41,463 nucleotides of DNA from assembly GCF_000485595.1 (NCBI RefSeq), contig NW_014577858.1:45135-86597 (forward strand), given 5' to 3'. Position numbers and translations under genes: made by a program. The stretch is from Priapulus caudatus (taxonomy: Eukaryota; Priapulida; Priapulimorpha; Priapulimorphida; Priapulidae). Each line of letters begins with the position of its first letter. The first letter of the stretch is position 1. The notes under the pieces are model-generated. The model ran no database searches and was not told where the DNA came from. It saw only the letters and a program-made list of their open reading frames with translations. Positions 21,630-30,835 of the stretch are shown one piece after another.

Positions 21630-21870
21630 CAAGGGTGTAGCCAGGAATTTGGATTTGGGGGGGGGGGGGGTCCTCGAGCGAGTAACAATGGGGGGGGGGG
21701 GTCTGGTGGTCTGAAATTTTTTTTTGAGTAATGTAAAAATTGTGCTTTAAAATCAATTTAGACGCTGTTTTGTTGACAATACTATTTCTTCCATACTATA
21801 CACCTTTTAAGAGAAAAAGGTTGTTGTTTTTTATTTTTATTTTTATTGGGGGGGGTCCTAGGGCCCCCAT
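21630..21870. repeat. G-run repeat fragment
   Basis: Starts 'gggtgtagccaggaatttgg', carries two long G-runs and ends 'ggggtcctagggccccc'. This pattern is of a kind widely dispersed in invertebrate genomes (from memory); no coding content. Confidence 0.5.
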
Positions 21871-21925
21871 CAAAGCTCAATACTTGTCTCATCAGCCCAT
21901 CAGCCAATCCTTATTTTAACGAAGC

Positions 21926-22378
21926 ATGCAGAGACTGAAGGCCAATATGGAAGCAGTGAAGATCGAGGTATTGAAGAACAAGCCTTTGCATGGAAAAATC
22001 TACAAGAGCCTCGACAGGCCATTTGTCGACAAGATTGCAAGCGTTGCGTTGCTGAGTAGTTCCAGGCTCAAGGGGTAGACAGAAAGCCTGATCATTGCAG
22101 CCCAGGACCATAGTTAGTAGAGGGAGACTCCCTCTACTAACTATGCCAGGACCAAGCACTCAACACCAGATACCATCAACGCAACATCCTCAAGCAACAG
22201 GTCAACAGCAAGTGCAGAATGTGCAGCAAGGCAGAAGAGACCATCAGCCACATCATCGCCGGATACACAGTGCTGGCTCCAACCGAGTACATAAACTGCC
22301 ATAACAAGGTAGCCAGCTATCTGCACTGGTCAATCAGCAGTGAACTTGGTGAGCAAGTACCTGGAAAGTGGTATGAAC
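21926..22378 (+). pseudogene. LINE 3'-terminal coding fragment, upstream piece
   Basis: Plus-strand remnant of the C-terminal end of a non-LTR retrotransposon polyprotein. Visible segments are LHGKIYKSLDRPFVDK, SLIIAAQD, CRMCSKAEETISHIIAG (a zinc-finger-type C-x2-C…H motif) and VASYLHW…GKWYE. An in-frame stop occurs near 22076, and a 37-bp palindrome interrupts the frame at 22109-22145. The frame stops at 22378 because a gypsy element is inserted there; it continues exactly at 27125. Confidence 0.75.
22102..22153. mobile_element. 37-bp perfect palindrome with flanking direct repeats
   Basis: catagttagtagagggag (22109-22126), one central A, then its exact complement (22128-22145). The bases ccaggac(c) lie on both sides, like a 7-8-bp target duplication. 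Removing the palindrome and one repeat copy restores the LINE reading frame across the site, so this is an insertion into the LINE. Confidence 0.75.
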
Positions 22379-22504
22379 TGTAATGTTTGAATATTATCTC
22401 ACGGAGACAAACAACGCCTCACACTAATGGTTGCTGCAAACAAGAAGACTTTTAATGCCCCCTATCGGGGAAACGTAAAACTACACTGTACACTGAATAT
22501 CACA
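22379..22504 (-). repeat. Gypsy 3' LTR
   Basis: 126 bp, begins TG and ends CA, nearly identical to 26991-27119. The polypurine tract for plus-strand priming lies just outside at 22505-22518 (minus strand: aagaaggggagaga). Confidence 0.9.
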
Positions 22505-22768
22505 TCTCTCCCCTTCTTATTGGATTGACAACCAATGTCTAATATAATGGAATAATAAACACCAAATGAAAGTTAAACAAAGTCCTTTAACTTATGTTTA
22601 AAACCCTATTAATGGGAGAATTGCTTAATGTTGAAGAAACTGAAAGTAGCATGACTGATGTCCAAAATACAACTGGATTGAACATATTAGGTGAAATTAA
22701 ACAATATAATTAAGTGACAGTTTTCCCTGACAAATTTTCACTCTGATTAATGTCCACTTGTAAACGGA

Positions 22769-23639
22769 TCAAACAGCATAGTCCTGCAGATATGCGGGCC
22801 GCCTGGCACTGCGCTGAGGTCTAACTGGAGCAGGCTGAATCTCAACCGGAGCTGGATCATTATGAGCAACTGGATCTAAAATGTCCACTTCGTCATAGTC
22901 GATCACGAACGAGTCTTTTATTGGGTGTCCCTGACCCCTTTACCTTCTCCCCACGAAATTTTTTGAAGAAGGACGCGTTTCGCATTATACGATATCTATC
23001 ACACTCTGCTGTCACCTTTGTTCCTTCGACAATTATCACAGTCATAGGTTTGGGACTGTAAGGAGGTGTCAGCTTGTTGACTTTCTTCTGTCTCACAAGT
23101 ACAATGTCTCCAACATGTAGATTGGAGTCCTTCGCTCTCCGTTTAGAGTCTGAGTAAGATTTCATCCTTGCTTTGGCAGCCCTATCTCTCGATCTGATTT
23201 TACTGTTGAATTTGTCCGGGGTGCCCTTTCCATCATCGACTGATGGGAGCTTGATGTGTATGTCACGTCCGAACATAACTGTTGCTGGTGGGACTCCTGT
23301 TGTGGAGTGTGGTGTAGCACGATAATTTCTTAGGTATTTGAACAGTTCCTGTTTCCATGATTTATGTTCAACAGCTGCGGCTCTGGTCACCTTTCCTAAG
23401 TTCCGCATAAACCTCTCTACCTCCCCGTTGGCCTGTGGCCACAAAGGAGTTACACTATGGTGTTTTATACCGAGATATTTAGTGAAGTCTGCAAAGTCTT
23501 GACTGTTGAAGGGAGGGCCGTTATCGGACCTCAACCTTTCTGGGGTTCCGAACTGAGAAAACACTCTGTCAAGGACAGTAATGACAGTCGTAGCAGTGAG
23601 TGAGTATGATCTCAACCACTGGATACCTGGAGAAATCAT
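22769..23639 (-). pseudogene. Gypsy integrase, second half and C-terminal tail
   Basis: Carries the second catalytic Asp (RSDNGPPFNS) and the catalytic Glu (NGEVERFMR) of the DDE integrase core, then a basic region and a GDIVLVRQKKVNK segment typical of gypsy integrase tails. It is joined to the upstream part by a frameshift near 23620, and a further shift near 22900 leads into a last acidic and proline-rich segment ending at 22769. It inserts the cDNA into host DNA when intact. Confidence 0.85.
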
Positions 23640-25377
23640 CTATCAAAACCATAAGATGTTCTCCTGATGGTAGCTCACCATAGAAGTCAACGCTGACAGA
23701 CTGCCATGGGTAATCCGGTAAGTCTGTCATTTGTAGAGGGACCGTAGTCTGGGGTGTTGTGATATTACTCTGGCTTGCTATGCATTTTTCTATTTGGTCC
23801 GCCATTAGCTTGTCCACATTTGGGAACCACACCTTCGCTCTGAGCAATTGCTTAGATTTAACTAGTCCCTGGTGGCCTTCGTGAGAAAGCTCTATTGCTC
23901 TCTGGTGCAATGACTGTGGGAGAACTATGCGTCGTCCTCTGAGGACTAGGCTTTGGTCCGCTGTAACCGATAGCTCCCCTCTGACCTTCTGGTATTGTGA
24001 GATCTCTTGTGACCACCGATCTGATCTGATGGCCTTTATGACATCTTGCATTTCCTTATCACCAGCAGTTGCTGCTCTGATCCCATCAAGGGTCAAGGCA
24101 ATAGGAGTGCTTGCCTGTGCCAGGAAGTTAATGTACTCTTCACCGATTATCTCTGCACGGCTGCATGATGCACTGTTCCCAGGATGTTGGCTTGTAAAGT
24201 CTGCTGGGTTATCCTTGCCTGGACGGTACTGTAGCATCATATCATACTGTTGAAGCCGCAACACCCAGCGTTTGATTCGAGCTGGTGGTGTAGACCTAGG
24301 GTTGTTGAAAATCCCTAAGAGAGGTCGATGATCGGTAAGGATGATGAAGTGACTTCCATAAAGGTACAGGTGGAATTTTTCGCAGCCAAACACGACTGCA
24401 AGTGCCTCCCTTTCGGTCTGGGAATATCGTTGTTCAACTGAAGACAACGCACGACTGGCATAGCTTATAACAGCCATCTCGTCACCCGACTTTTGAGTCA
24501 GAACTGCAGCAACACCTACCGGGCTGGCATCTACTAGCACCTCAGATTGTTTTGTTGGGTCAAAATAGCCCATCACAGCGTCTGACGTGAGAGCTGATTT
24601 GAGATCATCTAGGGCATCTTGGTGCCTCTGGGTCCATGACCATTCAGTGTCTTTTCTGATGAGTTCCCGGAGTGGAGCAGTAATTGACGCAAAGCGTGGT
24701 ATGAACCTTGCACAGTAATTAGCGAGGCCCAAAAGAGATCGGACTTCTGTCGCGTTCTCCGGGGTAGGAGCATTCTGAATGTCTGAGACCTTTTGTGGGT
24801 CAGGTGAGACCCCTTCCCTGCTGAAGGTGTAGCCAAGGTATGTCAGTGATGACTGACCAAATCGACACTTGTCTTTATTGATAGTGAGTCCACAGGTGTG
24901 GAGTCTCTGAAGTGTGGCATGCAGACGTTTGTCGTGCTCCTCGTTGCTTCTACCGTACACTAGAATGTCATCGCTAACATTCAAGACACCGTCCAGTCCC
25001 TTGAGTGTATCTCTGATGGCATTCTGGAAAATCTCAGATGCGCACGAGATTCCAAAATTCAGTCTCTTGTAACGCCTTAGGCCCACATGTGTCGAGAACG
25101 TGGTTATGAAACGAGACTGCTCGTCTAACTCAAGTTGGTGATAACCTTGGTTTAAGTCAATTTTTGAGAACACCCGACTGCCATTTAGATCACTCAGTAC
25201 GTCTTCGATTGTTGGCGTGATGTGGCGTTCCCTCTTGATTGCTTGATTTGGTCCACGCATGTCCACGCAAAGTCTTATGGCCTCCGGGTTCCCAGGTTTA
25301 GGAGGTGTGACTAGTGGAGAAACCCAAGGGGTCGGGCCCTTGACCTCCTCCATTATATCCAAATCTCGGTTACGCAC
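23569..25377 (-). CDS. Gypsy reverse transcriptase, RNase H and N-terminal integrase
   Basis: Long frame of about 600 codons, starting within the polyprotein, so the first codon (GTG) is not a true start. Reverse transcriptase motifs: FSKIDLNQGYHQ (first Asp), FGISCASEIFQ and VSDDILVYG (catalytic Asp pair). RNase H motifs: EVLVDASPVGVAAVL, TEREALAVVF, LTDHRPL. The integrase zinc motif HEGHQG…KCIASQ lacks the expected second Cys (Ser instead). First catalytic integrase Asp in SVSVDFYGEL. It ends by frameshift near 23620. Confidence 0.92.
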   Translation of the reverse strand: MRNRDLDIMEEVKGPTPWVSPLVTPPKPGNPEAIRLCVDMRGPNQAIKRERHITPTIEDVLSDLNGSRVFSKIDLNQGYHQLELDEQSRFITTFSTHVGLRRYKRLNFGISCASEIFQNAIRDTLKGLDGVLNVSDDILVYGRSNEEHDKRLHATLQRLHTCGLTINKDKCRFGQSSLTYLGYTFSREGVSPDPQKVSDIQNAPTPENATEVRSLLGLANYCARFIPRFASITAPLRELIRKDTEWSWTQRHQDALDDLKSALTSDAVMGYFDPTKQSEVLVDASPVGVAAVLTQKSGDEMAVISYASRALSSVEQRYSQTEREALAVVFGCEKFHLYLYGSHFIILTDHRPLLGIFNNPRSTPPARIKRWVLRLQQYDMMLQYRPGKDNPADFTSQHPGNSASCSRAEIIGEEYINFLAQASTPIALTLDGIRAATAGDKEMQDVIKAIRSDRWSQEISQYQKVRGELSVTADQSLVLRGRRIVLPQSLHQRAIELSHEGHQGLVKSKQLLRAKVWFPNVDKLMADQIEKCIASQSNITTPQTTVPLQMTDLPDYPWQSVSVDFYGELPSGEHLMVLIDDFSRYPVVEIILTHCYDCHYCP

Positions 25378-25478
25378 TTTGTCTTCCCACTTTCTGTCTC
25401 AAGTGGAAGGGCACTCTCCTGTGTGGTAGGGCTATTGGCTGTACGGCAGTCATCAATGTGAAATTTTACAGAGAGTTC

Positions 25479-25860
25479 TTAGCTTGCCAAGCCCTCACTG
25501 AGTCCTGGATACTGACTGATAATGTCATCACGATATTGATCGGTGACACTATTGATACCTATAATATTCAGGGAGCTGGCTGTGTTGTAACTAAGGAGAC
25601 AGCCAAATTTCCCTTTCACATACGAACATCTCACCATGAACTTTGACATTATTCTGGCTGATCGTAGCATGGAATTTACCAAGAAGTGGAAGCTTCCCAG
25701 TTGAGCCATATGGTATGAGAGTTGTGTGTGCGTCTTCGAGAGTGGGGGACGGCTGTAGCTTCTGCCATGTTGATTGTCGCACTACATCTACTGATGATCC
25801 GGTGTCAATCATCATGTTTATTGGTACGTCATTGACACCGACGACTGCGTGAGGTAGACG
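25479..25860 (-). pseudogene. Gypsy aspartic protease
   Basis: The active-site motif MMIDTGSSVDVV appears near 25812, followed by typical strands (TLIPYGSTGKLPLLGKF). A frameshift near 25640 moves the remainder (LNIIGINSV…) into another frame that runs to a stop at 25479, just before the reverse transcriptase linker. The retropepsin would process Gag and Pol; this copy is broken. Confidence 0.8.
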
Positions 25861-26038
25861 GTCATGTTGGTTAACTGAGTATACGTATTCGACGTCTGAG
25901 TCTCTATTGCCACACCGCCGACTTTGTCACTTGACTAACCTGAGCTGATCGGTGTTTGAAAAATGCCTTTTTCTCTTCTGAATGCACTCTGTTGTGGCTG
26001 GCTGGATGATTGCACATTCTCGCAAAGTGGTTGGCTTT

Positions 26039-26815
26039 TTACACTTGCAACAATTGTTGTATCCGTGCAGGACAGCTCTGTTGACCCCCTTGATGGGGCC
26101 ATGTATTACCGCAGTTCACACAAATGTTATCAGATGCCGGTTGCCCTGAGTTTGATTGCGCCTTGCGGTAGCTTGACTTGTATGCCTGTGGCTTCCTCCG
26201 CTGTACCCTGTTAACAGGAGCTGTTGTGCTGGCCTGACCGTCGTTGTTGTTGGAAGTCATTTCCTTGTGTTGATTGTCAGTCAGCTGCAATGTTCTAGCA
26301 AATTCCACTAGCTGGCTCAGCGTAAGTTTTGGATCACTTAGCCCCTTTTTCATGACTCTGTCATTACCAGCACCGGAAATCAGTTGTGATTTCATTTCTT
26401 CATCTTTGGAAGCAAAACCACAGGTGTCAGCTAGCTGGGACAGTCTACTATAGTATTGTTCAATTGATTCATCACCGGCTTGGTGACAATGTCTGAACAG
26501 GTAACGCTGAAATTCCCTGTTTTGTTTTGGACTGAAGTAATCTGACAGGGCAGATACAGCACGATCAAACTGTTTGTCTTCAGTTCCGAGACGAGGATTT
26601 TTATCGTCTTCAGGAAGTGAGTCAAAAATATCATTTACCTCATCCCCTGCGAGTGTTAACATCAGTGCCTTCCTCCTTGTATCGTCGGAGATATCGTAGG
26701 CTACGAATATATTGTTTTTGAGTCGATTGATCCATTTAGTCCACCGTATCCCGACTGCTTCACTACGGCAGTCAAACGCGGGATACTGCAAGTACTGTGG
26801 TATGGGCGCTGCCAT
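26039..26815 (-). CDS. Gypsy Gag
   Basis: True ATG at 26815, about 175 bases from the primer-binding site. The 258-residue product has a helical capsid-like region (KWINRLKNNIFVAYDI…, FQRYLFRHCHQAGDESIEQYY) and a basic tail, then the start of a cysteine motif (CVNCGNTWPH). A stop and frame change near 26035 cut the zinc-knuckle region: the second knuckle (ANHFARMC) is still readable downstream. Capsid and nucleocapsid role in virus-like particles. Confidence 0.85.
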   Translation of the reverse strand: MAAPIPQYLQYPAFDCRSEAVGIRWTKWINRLKNNIFVAYDISDDTRRKALMLTLAGDEVNDIFDSLPEDDKNPRLGTEDKQFDRAVSALSDYFSPKQNREFQRYLFRHCHQAGDESIEQYYSRLSQLADTCGFASKDEEMKSQLISGAGNDRVMKKGLSDPKLTLSQLVEFARTLQLTDNQHKEMTSNNNDGQASTTAPVNRVQRRKPQAYKSSYRKAQSNSGQPASDNICVNCGNTWPHQGGQQSCPARIQQLLQV

Positions 26816-26970
26816 CTTGTCGTGTCACTGGATACAGTGACAGCGTGTTGTCGAGGGTTCACGCTAACTTTGTTTAGCCGTTGCACTCTGCCTACGCCGG
26901 ATACGACTGTGTCACCGTCAGATATGACGACTAGGAATCATCGATGGATAACTGACACTCTTTTTAGGCA

Positions 26971-26990
26971 GGATCCCCGCTCGTCGCCAA
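26971..26990 (-). other. Gypsy primer-binding site
   Basis: Immediately inside the 5' LTR; minus strand reads TTGGCGACGAGCGGGGATCC, the TGGCG-type site expected for tRNA-primed minus-strand synthesis. Which tRNA is used cannot be decided here. Confidence 0.75.
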
Positions 26991-27119
26991 TGTAATGTTT
27001 GAATATTATCTCACGGACACAAACAACGCCTCACACTAATGGTTGCTGCAAACAAGAAGACTTTTAATGCCCCCTATCGGGGAAACGTAAAACTACACAG
27101 TTGTACACTGAATATCACA
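26991..27119 (-). repeat. Gypsy 5' LTR
   Basis: 129 bp, TG…CA, near-identical to 22379-22504; contains the transcription start region for the minus-strand element. No clear TATA box was seen. Confidence 0.9.
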
Positions 27120-27124
27120 TGAAC

Positions 27125-27555
27125 ATACTCCGAGACCAGTTACCAACATCGGAGATACTACCATAATGTGGAATATGGCAGTGCAGACAGATCGTACGAT
27201 ACCTGCAAACCGCCCTCACTGCTTCACAACAAGAAAGAAAAAACAATGCCTGCCGATTGGCGTAGCCGTACCAGATGATACTAACACCATGGTGAAGGAA
27301 AGAGGCAAACTCGCCAAGTACAAATATCTGGAGATCGAAATTAGCAGGATGTGGAATACTAGAATACTAATGGTCTTGAGAATAACCTCAAGGAACTCCC
27401 TGGCCACCACACTGCACATAAAGTGCAGAAAATCTTGCGAAAAATTCTGGATTGAATACCTATGTCCCAGGTTGGGACACGGCCAACCCAGAAGCCATGC
27501 ACGTACCGGCTAATGCCGTGATCTATTTTGGAAATAATAATAATTATAATAATAT
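27125..27555 (+). pseudogene. LINE 3'-terminal coding fragment, downstream piece with (AAT)n tail
   Basis: Continues the LINE frame from 22378 without loss: HTPRPVTNIGDTTIMW, VQTDRTIPANRP, VAVPDDTNTMVKERGKLAKY, LEIEISRMWNTR. Several frame changes. It ends in an (AAT)n-like tract at 27532-27555, the usual simple-repeat tail of a LINE insertion. Confidence 0.8.
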
Positions 27556-27608
27556 GCTTGAAGACATTAAATTCATGTCGTCTGCAAATGGGCGAAAAGA
27601 TTGCTCAC

Positions 27609-27732
27609 CGTGGTAGACGATATTGTCGATGGCTCTGTTCAGGGAGTGAATGTTGTAAGATCTCTGCGGCTTGAGGTAGTTAAATTCCACAGGCGTCCAG
27701 TCCTTCTCCGCGTACGATACATAGGCGACGCG
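27609..27732 (-). pseudogene. Exon encoding the first half of a VWA domain, cut by BEL element
   Basis: The minus strand reads RVAYVSYAEKDWTPVEFNYL and then IHSLNRAIDNIVYH, ending at CACG/GTGAGC, a near-perfect donor. This matches the central part of VWA domains (RVGVVTYS…, AIDNIPYRGG). It precedes, in order and strand, the exon at 21431-21263 that encodes the following segment, so both are parts of one domain of one host gene. The upstream side of the exon is replaced by the LTR that begins at 27733. I see no exon for the N-terminal DxSxS strand on the far side. The gene is therefore broken here, or its 5' part was moved. Confidence 0.7.
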
Positions 27733-28290
27733 TGTGGCTGCGGCCGGTTTTAAAATCACATGCTGTATAAATGCGCGCAACCATAGTAACTCTGTAGGCG
27801 GCTTTCGCCATTTTTCGGATCTCTATTAGAGGGAAACCATCATTCGTTTCGCCCTCTTATTTTTGCATATTCGCTGCCCTAAGGAATTAATGTCCAGCCA
27901 ACGAGGTATGTCATACGGAAGAAGGTTTCATGAATCTTTTAATCCTAAATTCACGATGATTCAACTCAACATCTAAGAAATATAGTTGGTTTTTCTAATT
28001 ACCTAGTTTAGTAAACGTCAGCGAGAATGTACAGTGTAAAATTCACATTAGCAATCGTATACGCCTCATCACGCGATGAATCGCATGTTGTGATTTAATT
28101 CGTTTATTGACAAAGAGGTTTTGAGTCATTGAAAAAACGTTTCATTGTATTTCATTCATTGTAATACTCAACATTTATTGTGTTCTGTGCATTGTTTATA
28201 CACAGTTTCACGGCACTGTCGAAATCGAGTATTAACAATAAAGAACTGAACTTTATTCTGAAACTTCGATTTTTGATCTTCAACAACCAG
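27733..28290 (+). repeat. BEL 5' LTR (3' boundary uncertain)
   Basis: 27733-27916 matches the truncated 3' LTR. The rest of the LTR is inferred to extend past an AATAAA at 28237-28242. TATAAA at 27766-27771 may be the promoter. I could not fix the LTR end or a primer-binding site. Confidence 0.55.
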
Positions 28291-28672
28291 GCAGTACTTC
28301 AATCCAACATGAATTCTTCATCTGTGACTTTTGCAGCACTATTCTGGTCGTGGATCCGTACATCTTGACCGCGGTATCACAACCCCTAGCAAGCCGATTA
28401 TGTTAAATCCAAGTAAAATGTATCTCGCTTTGTATATTTCATTAAGAAACCTTGCAAGATAATTGTGTCACAAATAGGTGAACTTACATTGTAAATTAAA
28501 TAGAAGTGAGCCACTTTGTGAAAAATCTAAGTGGCTTGTTATCCAATTTGCCTCGTGATTATTTACGTGCTTAAATATGAAGAAATTATTCTTATCTTCG
28601 CGCTGATTTATAATGTTCACATACATTAGTCTGTCGCAGTAATTCAACCATCTGAATATGCAATTCCTGTAA
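28291..28672 (+). other. BEL leader region
   Basis: Non-coding between the presumed LTR and gag. No convincing primer-binding site recognised. Confidence 0.4.
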
Positions 28673-30835
28673 TTGTTCGCACAGCATGGCCGCTGCTCTT
28701 TCGCGATAATTGCATTCCTGTCATCGCATATTTTAGTTGGTGTTAGCCTTTCACAAAATAACCCCCCCCCCAATCAAGTTGAAACTCCACAGGTTCTTGA
28801 AGATGACACAGACAAAAACTCAAATAAAGAAACGATTGATAGTGTGTCTGCCAAGAATGTGCGTCGCTCCACCCGCACAAGAAAACCTTCAGTAAAGGCT
28901 AGGAAAAACAGAGAAGAAGACTTAGAAGGAAAGTTCTATTCAGAGCATCTTGACATGCTGACAATCTTAAAGGACACTGACAAATTGCTGACTTTCGTTC
29001 CCATGAACTACGACGAACTTTCTCTCGGAAAAACTGATATCTCTGCACGATTCGATTCGCTCCAACAAGTAGTTGAGGAGCTTGAAGAAGTCCAAGGGGA
29101 AACGGAAAATGAGATAACTAAGCATTTGGATAAGCTTTCCCCAATTATTGTCGATATGATTTCGAAAATCGTAACTGCGGTTTCTAGGAAGAAACCAACT
29201 GCCTCCAAGATATCGAGGACATCCACAATCTCCTCAAAGAGGTTGGTTGCTGCAGCCGAAACCGCAGCCCTACAAATGACGCTTGCTGCTCAGAAGCGTC
29301 AAAATGAACGTCAGAGGAAGTTAGAGCGTCTTGAGCTGGAAGAAGATGCTCGCAAGAAGGAGGCTTCATTCAAGATGGCACAATTACGCAGAGAACTCGA
29401 AGAGGAACGCCTAGAAGAACAACTTAAGGCACAAGAAGCTAGGATGAGAGTGTATGAAGAAGAAGATGATGCGGATTCATCCATGACTGTGAGATCATCA
29501 AAGCAACTACTTCGATCACCGAAGCATCAAAAGGGTGCAGCAATCGTAAAGGAAACAGTGCCACAAGAGAGTTGGATTTCCAGAGCCAATGATCTCCCTC
29601 TTCCTTTAAATCAGAAATCGTTGAAGACAAAGGCCTTGTATCCAGAGTCACCAGTCTTCTATCCAACTCGCTCCTCAGATGCTCAACAGAATGACGCTCT
29701 CACAGAGGCGCTTGTTCGGACAATGACACTTACCAGGCTGCCCATTCCCGAACCTCCTATATTCATGGGCGATCCTCTCCAGTACGCCGACTGGCTGTCA
29801 GCCTTTACAACCTTAATCGAATGTCAAGGAATCCCAGCAAATGAAAGAATACACTACCTTAGAAGATATCTCGGCGGATCGGCAAGAAATGCTGCCAGCG
29901 GCTTCTTTCTGCGGAGATCGGAGAAAGCATTCGAGCAAGCGAAAGAGGTGCTCGAGAAGCGCTTTGGCAGCCCTTTCACAATTTCGGAAGCCTTTCGATC
30001 TAAACTGGACACATGGCCAAGAATCGCCAACAAGGATCACAAAGGCCTTCAGAATCTCTCAGATTTCCTACAACAATGTCTTGTAGCCTCATCAGAAATC
30101 AAAGACTTGGAGATCCTGAACGACATGCGGGAGATGAACAAAATTTGCACAAAACTTCCCGACTGGATTGGACACAGATGGAACCGCATAGTAGCAAAGC
30201 TTAAGAAAGGCAGTGGACGATATCCATCATTCGAAAAATTTGTCTCATTCCTGGCAGAGGAAGCTGACATTGCAAACGATCCTTATGTGACCTACGAAGC
30301 AACAAGAACAGAAAAGGACCAAAATCAACACCACTCCAACCAGATACTGGAAGGAAGCAAGCATGCATCTCGGCAACAAAGGATGACCTTTTCCACAGCG
30401 GGCAAGCCAAGCACCACCCAGAAAACCTGCATCTTCTGCAAACGACAGAATCACGGGTTAGATGAGTGCAGGGACTTTGGTCGAAAATCGATGGACCAAA
30501 GGAGAGAGGTTGTGAAGAAGGAAGGACTTTGCTTTAGGTGTCTCAACAGAGGTCATATGTCAAAAGAATGCCCAAAGAGGAGTGAATGCAAAATATGCAG
30601 TAAGCGTCACCCAACCAGCCTTCATGACGAGACGTTCAAGCAGCCATCTTCAGACGAAAAACACGATAAGCAAGAAACGAAGTCCAACAAGGTCAATAAG
30701 ACTATCAAAGAAAAGGAAGCGTCCTGTCACAGGGTTAACACAGGCATAGATGGCGCTCCAGTCCAGACAATCCCAAACAAGAAATTCCAGTATATGCCCT
30801 ACTGGACACGATGTCCGACACCACATTTATCGTAG
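28673..30835 (+). CDS. BEL/Pao Gag polyprotein
   Basis: Open frame of about 720 codons. The first codon is TTG after a stop, and there is no ATG until about 28954, so the true N-terminus is lost or lies in another frame; a C9 run at 28762 is a likely indel site. Regions in order: basic and acidic N-terminal stretch, a strong charged coiled coil (about 29290-29460, e.g. QRKLERLELEEDARKKEA), the DUF1759-type capsid region (LPIPEPPIFMGDPLQYADWL at about 29740), then three cysteine motifs CIFCKRQNHGLDEC, CFRCLNRGHMSKEC and CKICSKRHPTSLH (30427-30630). It ends past a -1 slippery sequence that overlaps the protease frame. Confidence 0.88.
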   Translation: MFAQHGRCSFAIIAFLSSHILVGVSLSQNNPPPNQVETPQVLEDDTDKNSNKETIDSVSAKNVRRSTRTRKPSVKARKNREEDLEGKFYSEHLDMLTILKDTDKLLTFVPMNYDELSLGKTDISARFDSLQQVVEELEEVQGETENEITKHLDKLSPIIVDMISKIVTAVSRKKPTASKISRTSTISSKRLVAAAETAALQMTLAAQKRQNERQRKLERLELEEDARKKEASFKMAQLRRELEEERLEEQLKAQEARMRVYEEEDDADSSMTVRSSKQLLRSPKHQKGAAIVKETVPQESWISRANDLPLPLNQKSLKTKALYPESPVFYPTRSSDAQQNDALTEALVRTMTLTRLPIPEPPIFMGDPLQYADWLSAFTTLIECQGIPANERIHYLRRYLGGSARNAASGFFLRRSEKAFEQAKEVLEKRFGSPFTISEAFRSKLDTWPRIANKDHKGLQNLSDFLQQCLVASSEIKDLEILNDMREMNKICTKLPDWIGHRWNRIVAKLKKGSGRYPSFEKFVSFLAEEADIANDPYVTYEATRTEKDQNQHHSNQILEGSKHASRQQRMTFSTAGKPSTTQKTCIFCKRQNHGLDECRDFGRKSMDQRREVVKKEGLCFRCLNRGHMSKECPKRSECKICSKRHPTSLHDETFKQPSSDEKHDKQETKSNKVNKTIKEKEASCHRVNTGIDGAPVQTIPNKKFQYMPYWTRCPTPHLS

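Larger units (their letters stand above)
22374..27124 (-). mobile_element. Complete Ty3/gypsy LTR retrotransposon with TSD
   Basis: Element 22379-27119 (4741 bp), minus orientation, flanked by the 5-bp duplication TGAAC at 22374-22378 and 27120-27124. Two short LTRs (126 and 129 bp) differ by about one substitution and one small indel, so the insertion is fairly recent. The coding order on the minus strand is gag, protease, reverse transcriptase, RNase H, integrase, as in Ty3/gypsy. All reading frames carry a few frameshifts or stops, so this copy is not intact. It is inserted inside the LINE fragment. Confidence 0.92.

Noticed and set aside
24600-24836. Plus- and minus-strand frames overlapping gypsy pol
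   Set aside because: Shadows of the reverse transcriptase frame, without domains.
30811-30835. Independent start of BEL pol at the ATG at 30811
   Set aside because: This ATG lies inside the protease active site (DTMSD), so starting there would lose a catalytic residue. The frame is entered from gag instead.
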